DNA of 42,046 bases from Frankiales bacterium (GTDB lineage Bacteria > Actinomycetota > Actinomycetes > Mycobacteriales > SCTD01): contig JAOPWP010000156.1 of NCBI GenBank assembly GCA_025965615.1, positions 1-42,046 on the forward strand. The letters are read 5' to 3'. A program made the translations under genes and the position numbers. Below, in pieces: positions 36,945-42,046 of the stretch. Within the stretch, counting starts at the first letter, position 1; the number at the start of each line of letters is the position of its first letter. The notes under the pieces are model-generated. The model had not been told where the DNA came from and ran no database searches. It saw only the letters and a program-made list of their open reading frames with translations.

Positions 36945-37873
36945 CCCGTCGCGTCCTGGGCGTCGACCTCGGTTCGACGACGGCGAAGGCGGTCGTCGTC
37001 GACGAGGCGGGGGCGATCCTCGCCTCTTCGACGGTGGCCATGGGTGCCGTCTCGCGTGCCGGGATGCACCGGTGCATCGATGAGGCGGTCGGCCGCGCAG
37101 GGATCGAGGTCGGTGACGTCTCGGGAACGATCAGCACCGGCTACGGGCGCAAGCTCGTCCCCGGGATCCAGCGGAGCTACACCGAGATCACCTGCCACGC
37201 CAGGGGAGTGGCGGCAATGGTCCCCGGCGTCCGGCTCATCGTCGACATCGGGGGCCAGGACTCCAAGGCGATCACCGTGGACAAGGACGGTCTCGTCGTC
37301 GACTTCGCCATGAACGACCGGTGTGCGAGCGGCACCGGACGCTTCTACGAGGTGCTGGCCCGGGCGATCGAGATCGAGCTTCCCGAACTGGGGCCGCTCG
37401 CGATGCGCGGCAGCCAGGACCTCGAGGTGAGCAGCATGTGCGCCACCTTCGCGGAGACGGAGATCGTCTCGCTGATGGCCCAGGACATGCGCGTCGAGGA
37501 CATCGCCTCATCGGTGCACCGGGCGATCGCGGGCCGGACCCTCGCCCTGGTCGCGCAGGTAGGCAGGCGCACCCCGGTGGTGATGACGGGGGGGGTGGCC
37601 AGGAACCCGGCTGCCGTGCACTTCCTGTCCCGCGCTCTCGACCACGAGGTGCTCGTCCCGGAGCAGCCGCAGATCTCCGGTGCCTACGGTGCCGCGCTGC
37701 TGGCCATGGAGTCGTTCCTCCGGACCTCACCGCCGGTCCCGGACGTTCCAGGCGCGGACTTCATCTTCCCCCGGGTCGACCACACGGCCGCCGGCCACTC
37801 CTGCGCCGGGTGCGACGGCCACCTCAGGGGCAAGGTCGAGCTCGGCGCGGCCATCCCGCTGCGGAGCAGCTGA
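36941..37873 (+). CDS. ATP-dependent activator (BcrA/BcrD/HgdC, BadF/BadG family)
   Basis: A 310-residue ASKHA-fold ATPase that binds a 4Fe-4S cluster between two protomers and fires electrons into the reductase using ATP. Nucleotide-binding motifs are GVDLGSTTAKAVVVD, STGYGRK and VDIGGQDSKAI. The cluster ligands are Cys128 (NDRCASGTGRF) and Cys167 (SSMCATFAETE), practically the positions of Cys127 and Cys166 in HgdC. It is longer than HgdC (about 260) by a C-terminal tail with Cys288-x2-Cys291 (SCAGCDG), not part of the usual fold. Only this one ATPase gene is present where class I benzoyl-CoA reductases have two (BcrA and BcrD), so it probably works as a homodimer. Confidence 0.88.
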   Translation: MTRRVLGVDLGSTTAKAVVVDEAGAILASSTVAMGAVSRAGMHRCIDEAVGRAGIEVGDVSGTISTGYGRKLVPGIQRSYTEITCHARGVAAMVPGVRLIVDIGGQDSKAITVDKDGLVVDFAMNDRCASGTGRFYEVLARAIEIELPELGPLAMRGSQDLEVSSMCATFAETEIVSLMAQDMRVEDIASSVHRAIAGRTLALVAQVGRRTPVVMTGGVARNPAAVHFLSRALDHEVLVPEQPQISGAYGAALLAMESFLRTSPPVPDVPGADFIFPRVDHTAAGHSCAGCDGHLRGKVELGAAIPLRSS

Positions 37874-38170
37874 GCCGTCGGGGAGCCGGGACCACGGTCA
37901 CCGGCAGTTGGTCATCCGCGACTGGGGCAGCTGTTCGAACATGCTGACCTCGGCTCCCGCGCGGAGGAGCGCCTGTTCGGTGTAGCGCCGTCGATGCACA
38001 CCTCAGGGTCGGTGGAGAGCATCTCCGCGTGGTCGGACTCCGGCTCCCACGGGGCCGGGCCGACGCCGTTTCACGAGGCGTGCGGGCGCGCCGCCTGCGG
38101 CGTCGCTGCAGCAGTGCTGCGTCACGACGTGCGGCAGGTGAGCCTCAATGTGGACATGTTGGTGAAGTCG

Positions 38171-38199
38171 TTGACGTGAAGCGTCTCACATCTTATGGT
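38171..38199 (+). promoter_or_regulatory. Sigma-70-type promoter candidate for dctPQM
   Basis: TTGACG (38171-38176) and TATGGT (38194-38199) are separated by 17 bases, a good match to a housekeeping promoter and unusually AT-rich for this window. The -10 overlaps the GGTCAGTCC operator candidate, so a repressor bound there would block transcription of the transporter genes. Confidence 0.5.
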
Positions 38200-38206
38200 C
38201 AGTCCA
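38196..38206. promoter_or_regulatory. GGTCAGTCC operator candidate upstream of dctP
   Basis: TGGTCAGTCCA, identical over 12 bases to the site at 32550-32561 and related to the perfect palindrome at 28003. It overlaps the putative -10 element, 54 bases before the dctP ATG. Confidence 0.45.
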
Positions 38207-38259
38207 TTCTGAAGGTCCAGCCATCAGAACCCCCGCCCACGTATCGAATGGAGACCCGC

Positions 38260-39321
38260 ATGCGCAAGTCGATGAGGATGGGCCTTCTGGGGACGGCGCT
38301 GCTGTCCACGGCTCTGGCAGCTGCGTGCGGAAGCAGCGGCGACACCGCATCCACCGCGGCGGGCAGCTCGGACAAGAAGGTCAACCTGACCCTGGGGCAC
38401 GCCTTCCCCGCCGACCACCTGACCATGGACGTCCTGACGCCCTGGACGAAGTCGGTGTCCGAGGCGACGGGCGGCACGGTCACCATCGACGTCCAGGGAG
38501 CCGGCGCACTCGGCGCCGGGACGGTTGTCTACGAGAACGTCGTCAGCGGCGCGCAGGACCTCGGCATGGCCATCCAGGGCTATACGCCTGGCAAGTTCCC
38601 CCTGACCGAGGCGGTGGACCTCCCCTTCCGCTTCACCCGCGCGGAGCAGGCGACCAGGACGCTCTGGGACGCCTACGAGCAGTTCCCCGAGCTGGCCGCG
38701 GAGTACAAGCAGACGAAGGTGCTCGCCCTGTGGGCCACCGACGTGGGTGACATCTTCACCGCCAAGAAGCAGGTGAAGACGATGGAGGACATGAAGGGCC
38801 TCACCCTGCGCGGCCCCGGAGCGACGCAGAACCGACTCATCGAGGAGCTCGGCGGCAAGGGCGTCGTCATGCCGGCAGCTGACGTCGTCGACTCGGTCGA
38901 CCGAGGCGTCATCGGCGGACTCATGGTCGCCGGCTCCGGCCCGAAGTCGCTCGGCATGGCGAAGTCCCTCGACTACGGGCTCCGGTGCGCCTGCTACACC
39001 ACGGCGCTGTTCCTGACCATGAACCAGAAGGAGTGGGACGGCCTGTCTGACGCGCAGCGGGCCGCGATCGACAAGACCGCTGGACGCGAGCTGTCCATCA
39101 AGCTCGCGAAGCGGTTCGACGCTGCGTACGACGGTGGCATCGCGGCTCTCGTCGAGGGTGGGGCGACCATGACCGTCCTCGAGGGCGAGGAGCGCAAGCG
39201 CTGGGAGGCGGTCGGCGACAAGGTCATCCAGGAGTGGGTCACGGCGCGCAAGGCAGCCGGGCCCTCGCAGAAGCTCGTCGACTTCGTCAAGACGAAGTCA
39301 CGGGAGTACGCCGCCAAGTAG
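38260..39321 (+). CDS. dctP: TRAP transporter solute-binding lipoprotein DctP
   Basis: A 353-residue extracytoplasmic binding protein. The signal peptide (MRKSMRMGLLGTALLSTALAA) ends in a lipobox LAAAC, so Cys23 should be lipidated and anchor the protein outside the membrane. The mature part has VNLTLGHAFPADHLTMD, IDVQGAGALGAGTVVYENV, LPFRFTRAEQATR, GLTLRGPGATQN (region of the carboxylate-binding Arg) and DSVDRGVIGGLMVAG. TRAP systems take up organic acids using an ion gradient. GGAG precedes the ATG; an in-frame ATG 12 bases earlier is possible. Position next to the reductase-like genes suggests it delivers the acid that the pathway degrades. Confidence 0.88.
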   Translation: MRKSMRMGLLGTALLSTALAAACGSSGDTASTAAGSSDKKVNLTLGHAFPADHLTMDVLTPWTKSVSEATGGTVTIDVQGAGALGAGTVVYENVVSGAQDLGMAIQGYTPGKFPLTEAVDLPFRFTRAEQATRTLWDAYEQFPELAAEYKQTKVLALWATDVGDIFTAKKQVKTMEDMKGLTLRGPGATQNRLIEELGGKGVVMPAADVVDSVDRGVIGGLMVAGSGPKSLGMAKSLDYGLRCACYTTALFLTMNQKEWDGLSDAQRAAIDKTAGRELSIKLAKRFDAAYDGGIAALVEGGATMTVLEGEERKRWEAVGDKVIQEWVTARKAAGPSQKLVDFVKTKSREYAAK

Positions 39322-39327
39322 CGCGTC

Positions 39328-39366
39328 GCAGTGGCCAGGTCGCGGTGTCCCGCGCCTGGCCACTGC
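39328..39366. terminator. Strong intercistronic hairpin between dctP and dctQ
   Basis: The arms are GCAGTGGCCAGG (39328-39339) and CCTGGCCACTGC (39355-39366), extended inward by CGCGG/CCGCG (39341-39345 and 39350-39354) with one unpaired T at 39340 and a TGTC loop: about 17 base pairs. There is no following T tract. It may stop part of the transcripts or protect the dctP message from decay, giving more binding protein than membrane subunits. Confidence 0.55.
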
Positions 39367-39376
39367 TGTGTCACAG

Positions 39377-39419
39377 CGACCGAAGTGCCTTAACGACCGA
39401 AGTGTCACAGCGCCCGAAG
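39377..39419 (+). repeat. Three direct repeats with 17-base spacing before dctQ
   Basis: CGACCGAAG at 39377-39385 and 39394-39402 and CGCCCGAAG at 39411-39419 recur at exactly 17-base intervals. The first and third sit in a longer repeat, GTGTCACAGCGnCCGAAG (39368-39385 and 39402-39419). They lie between the hairpin and the dctQ RBS and may be a small duplication or a regulatory array. Confidence 0.6.
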
Positions 39420-39460
39420 CTCCAGGTGGGCTCCCAACCAATCTCGCGGAAGGAACACCC

Positions 39461-40036
39461 ATGGACGAGTTGGAGAAGCACGCGATCCCCGAACCCGTGC
39501 TGGACACGATCACCCCGTCCAGCAAGGCAGAGGCTGTGATCTTCCGGATCAACCAGGCGCTCCACTTCGTCGCCGGTTTCATCCTCATGGCCATGCTTGC
39601 GCTCACGATGATCGACGTCGTCGGACGCAAGTTCTTCGACCGTCCGTTCACCGGCACGATCGAGCTGACCGAAGCTGGTCTGGTCCTCGTGATCTACCTG
39701 GCGATGGGCTACGCCCAGCACTTCGACGATCACGTCACCATCGACCTCCTGTACGAGGCACTGCCTGCTCGCGGCCGACGCGTGCTCGCCGTCGTCGCCG
39801 CCGTGACGGCCGCGACGATCGGGCTCTTCCTGGCCTGGCGCCTCCTGCTCTACTCGAAGCTCCTCAGCGACAGCGGCTACGCAACGCCCAACTGGAACAT
39901 CCCGCTCGGGGTGGTCGCCGGGATCGCCGGGCTGGGAGCCACGACGTTCGTGGCCGCGATGATCGTCACGGTCTGGAAGACGGACGCTGCGCACGGCCCT
40001 GTCTCCACCGCCGTCCAGGCGGAGGAGCAGCTGTGA
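39461..40036 (+). CDS. dctQ: TRAP transporter small membrane subunit DctQ
   Basis: A 191-residue protein with four hydrophobic helices (about 31-52, 67-88, 103-124 and 146-167). The family signature is in the first helix and loop: MAMLALTMIDVVGRKFFDRPFTGTIELTE. It forms the transporter with DctM. AAGGA lies 8 bases before the ATG; an in-frame start 93 bases earlier would run through the repeat region and is unlikely. It is separated from dctP by 139 bases holding a hairpin and repeats, but the stop overlaps the dctM start. Confidence 0.87.
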   Translation: MDELEKHAIPEPVLDTITPSSKAEAVIFRINQALHFVAGFILMAMLALTMIDVVGRKFFDRPFTGTIELTEAGLVLVIYLAMGYAQHFDDHVTIDLLYEALPARGRRVLAVVAAVTAATIGLFLAWRLLLYSKLLSDSGYATPNWNIPLGVVAGIAGLGATTFVAAMIVTVWKTDAAHGPVSTAVQAEEQL

Positions 40037-41334
40037 CTCCCGAACTGATGGGCACCGTCGGCATCCTGGGGATGCTGCTCCTGCTCGTGCTTCGTGTCCC
40101 GGTCGCGCTCGCACTCATGGCGGCCGCCCTGCTCGGCTACGGCTGGATCGTCAACCCGGACGCGGCCCTGGCGCGGTTCGGGCAGGACGCCTTCCGCGAA
40201 GGCGCGAACTCGGCCCTGATCATCGTCCCGATGTTCGTGCTGATGGGCATGGTCCTCGCCAATGCCGGGCTCGGTGCCGACGTGTTCCGGACCCTGGACC
40301 GGTTCATGTGGCGGCTGCGCGGCGGGCTCGCCATCGCCACCGTCGGCGCGTCGGCGATCTTCGGAGCTGTCAACGGGTCCGCGATCGCGGGTGCCACCAC
40401 CATGTCCCTCGTCGCGGTTCCCGAGATGCGAGCGACCGGCTACCAGCGCGGCTTCTCGGGCGGTGTCACAGCCGCCGGCAGCACGCTCGGCATGCTGATC
40501 CCACCGAGCTCGCTGCTGGTCCTGTACGGCCTGATCACAGAGGTGCCGATCGGCGATGTGCTGATCGCCGCCGTCGTGCCGGGACTCATCGTCACGGTCG
40601 CACTCATGGCCACCGCCTACGCCCTGGTGCGTCGGAACCCGGAACTGGCTCCGAGGATCGCGCAGAAGCCCGAGATCTCCAAGCGGCTGGCGCTCCTCCA
40701 GGTCTGGCCGGTGCCGGTGATCTTCGGCATCAGCATGGGAGGTCTCTACGCGGGCTACTTCGCCGCCTCTGAGGCGGGAGCCGTCGGAGCCTTCCTGGCC
40801 CTCGCCTACGGCGTCCTGAGCCGTCGCCTGAACTGGTCCACGTTCGCCGGGGCGCTGAGCAGGACCGTCCGGATCAGCGCCATGGTCTTCCTGCTCGTCA
40901 TCTCCGGCAAGATGTTCGGCTACTTCCTCGCTGTCTCGCACCTCCCAGCGACCCTGGGCAAGTGGGCCGGCGACCTGGACATGGCACCGATCGTGATCCT
41001 GCTCCTGCTGTTCCTCATCTACTTCGTGCTCGGCGCGCTGATGGACGAGACAGCGATCCTCGTCATCATGACCCCGATCGCGCTGCCGATCATCCTGGCT
41101 CTGGGCTACGACCCGGTCTGGTTCGGGGTCGTCTCCATCATGATGCTGCTGACCGGGCTCATCATGCCGCCCGTCGGAGTGCTCGTCTTCGTGGTGGCCG
41201 GCGTGACGAAGATCCCGCTGACGGAGATCTACCGCGGCATCTTCCCCTTCGCCGCCGCCCAGTCGGCCTGCGTGCTCCTGGTCTTCCTCGTGCCGTCCCT
41301 GGCGACGTTCGCCCTGCAGTTCATGGGCGACTAG
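40033..41334 (+). CDS. dctM: TRAP transporter large permease subunit DctM
   Basis: A 433-residue, about 12-helix permease of the ion transporter superfamily that moves the substrate with Na+ or H+. Visible signatures are IIVPMFVLMGMVLANAG, GAVNGSAIAGATTMSLVAVPEM, SGGVTAAGSTLGMLIPPSS (the family hairpin motif) and the repeat counterpart MDETAILVIMTPIALPII with LTGLIMPPVGV. The GTG start overlaps the dctQ stop (GTGA). A weak hairpin CCGGTC-GAA-GACCGG follows 31 bases after the stop (41366-41380) and might end the operon. Confidence 0.92.
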   Translation: MTPELMGTVGILGMLLLLVLRVPVALALMAAALLGYGWIVNPDAALARFGQDAFREGANSALIIVPMFVLMGMVLANAGLGADVFRTLDRFMWRLRGGLAIATVGASAIFGAVNGSAIAGATTMSLVAVPEMRATGYQRGFSGGVTAAGSTLGMLIPPSSLLVLYGLITEVPIGDVLIAAVVPGLIVTVALMATAYALVRRNPELAPRIAQKPEISKRLALLQVWPVPVIFGISMGGLYAGYFAASEAGAVGAFLALAYGVLSRRLNWSTFAGALSRTVRISAMVFLLVISGKMFGYFLAVSHLPATLGKWAGDLDMAPIVILLLLFLIYFVLGALMDETAILVIMTPIALPIILALGYDPVWFGVVSIMMLLTGLIMPPVGVLVFVVAGVTKIPLTEIYRGIFPFAAAQSACVLLVFLVPSLATFALQFMGD

Positions 41335-41610
41335 AGCGGACCGGTCGCAGTCCCGGCGGCGTGACCCGGTCGAAGACCGGTCTGGCCTTCCGCTGACGCA
41401 CCTGGAAGGCCCAGATCGACACGAGTGCGCCCCACCCGGTGCCCACCGACCCTGCAGCAGCGTTCCTGTCCTCTGCTGCCGCAGGCAGTCCTGGCCGCGA
41501 CGCCCACACGAAGGGTCATGATCAGCAGGGGGTCTTGATCGCTCGAGGTGCCACGGGAAGTTGTTGCGCGTCCGACCACTTGGGAGTGGCACACGACTGA
41601 GGAGGACTGC
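41335..41610. other. Intergenic region between dctM and the luciferase-like gene
   Basis: This 276-base region contains a possible hairpin terminator (41366-41380, no T tract) and, close to the next start, two inverted repeats: CCACT-TGGG-AGTGG at 41576-41589 and the pair GTGCCAC (41548-41554) / GTGGCAC (41586-41592). These could be an operator or leader structure. No gene is seen. Confidence 0.35.
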
Positions 41611-42046
41611 GTGAAGCTCGGCATCGACAGCTTCGTGAGCACCGTCACCGATCCCGCCACCGAGCGGGTGCTCGGCCCGGCTGAGCGGATGGAGCACCTG
41701 CTGGAGGAGGTGGTCACAGCTGATCGGGCTGGCCTGCACTCCTTCGGGATCGGTGAGCACCATCGCCATGAGTACTACGACTCGGCGCCTGCGGTCATCC
41801 TGGCGGCGGCAGCTGCTCGGACCGAGCGGATCCGGCTCGGCAGCGCCGTCACCGTGCTCAGCGCTGCTGATCCGGTGCGGGTGTTCCAGGAGTTCGCGAC
41901 GCTCGACCTGATCAGCAAGGGCCGCATCGACCTCGTCGTCGGGCGCGGTTCGTTCACCGAGGCGTTCCCGCTGTTCGGTCTGGACCTCAGTGACTACGAC
42001 GAGCTGTTCGCCGAGAAGCTGGAGCTGCTGCTGCAGATCCGGGACA
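41611..42046 (+). CDS. LLM-class (luciferase-like) flavin-dependent oxidoreductase, 5' part
   Basis: The window ends inside this gene after 145 codons. The protein starts VKLGIDSFVSTVTDPATERV and continues with AGLHSFGIGEHHRHEYYDSA, RLGSAVTVLSAADPVRVFQE and GRIDLVVGRGSFTEAFPLFG. These are the TIM-barrel signatures of bacterial luciferase-like monooxygenases that use FMNH2 or F420; the GEHH motif is typical. GAGGAGGAC precedes the GTG start. Cofactor and substrate cannot be decided from the fragment. It may be an independent unit after the TRAP operon. Confidence 0.87.
   Translation, partial: MKLGIDSFVSTVTDPATERVLGPAERMEHLLEEVVTADRAGLHSFGIGEHHRHEYYDSAPAVILAAAAARTERIRLGSAVTVLSAADPVRVFQEFATLDLISKGRIDLVVGRGSFTEAFPLFGLDLSDYDELFAEKLELLLQIRD

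Larger units (their letters stand above)
37874..38259. other. 386-base gap between activator and dctP; no convincing gene
   Basis: Neither strand shows a gene with an RBS and a recognisable product. A 33-codon minus-strand frame (37898-37999, RYTEQALLRAGAEVSMFEQL) looks protein-like and might be a gene remnant. A sequence at 37888-37901 (GGGACCACGGTCAC) resembles a DevR box but is far from any start. The right third holds the dctP promoter and operator candidate described separately. Confidence 0.5.

Noticed and set aside
37888-37901. GGGACCACGGTCAC as a DevR box
   Set aside because: Fair sequence match but more than 350 bases before dctP and just after a stop codon; with this base composition a chance match is likely.
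37994-38179. 61-codon plus-strand reading frame before dctP
   Set aside because: No RBS, no recognisable motif, and it runs into the dctP promoter element.

Overview
The window is about 42 kb of very GC-rich DNA with GTG/ATG starts and tightly packed genes, many joined by ATGA or GTGA overlaps. The gene families (DevR/DevS, an Acg-type oxidoreductase, actinobacterial NarGHJI, RsbQ/RsbP-type stress signalling, PaaX) point to an actinomycete (Actinomycetota). The genus cannot be read from the sequence. No rRNA, tRNA, CRISPR array, insertion sequence or phage gene was seen.

Layout. Positions 1-754 hold the end of a rhodanese-domain gene and a small HNH-like zinc-finger protein. Positions 778-4319 (minus strand) hold an F420/NADP-reductase-like protein, an MFS transporter, an acyl-CoA dehydrogenase and a small unknown gene. 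Positions 4471-12594 are a complete narK-narG-narH-narJ-narI nitrate uptake and respiration operon. Positions 12673-23266 look like a hypoxia/dormancy island: two PNPOx-like flavin proteins, an operon cupin-devR-devS-acg, a two-helix membrane protein, a zinc alcohol dehydrogenase, a conserved unknown, an acyl-CoA:CoA transferase, a tandem universal stress protein and a CBS-domain protein. Palindromes of the DevR/DosR type (GGGACC-TT-GGTCCC and variants) lie upstream of narK, upstream of the first PNPOx gene, between the cupin-devRS operon and the membrane-protein operon, and between the second PNPOx gene and usp. They suggest one DevR regulon covering nitrate respiration, fermentation and stress proteins, as in mycobacteria. 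The island is eroding at its right end: a phosphotransferase/ATPase remnant (about 22.4-22.8 kb) and a diguanylate cyclase gene with frameshifts that has lost the segment holding its GGDEF motif (23.26-24.06 kb).

Positions 24119-27191 encode a coupled RsbQ-like hydrolase, a PAS-GAF-PP2C-HATPase phosphatase and a STAS antagonist: a sigma-factor stress module. A lone methyltransferase follows.

Positions 28050-41334 are a catabolic locus for a carboxylic, probably aromatic or alicyclic, acid: an SDR protein lacking the catalytic Tyr and Lys, two acyl-CoA ligases, a double-hotdog thioesterase, a PaaX-family repressor, a three-gene set resembling class I benzoyl-CoA reductase (BcrC-like, BcrB-like and one BcrA/D/HgdC-type ATPase instead of two), and a TRAP transporter (dctP-dctQ-dctM). 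A shared motif, GGTCAGWCC, lies in front of the SDR, thioesterase and dctP genes. The reductase-like enzyme belongs to an oxygen-sensitive, ATP-driven radical family. Its presence next to a nitrate-respiration and hypoxia island suggests anaerobic or microaerobic use of aromatic acids by an actinomycete. This reduced aryl-CoA reductase-like system with its odd SDR is the best candidate for something undescribed. The window ends inside a luciferase-like flavin oxidoreductase gene.
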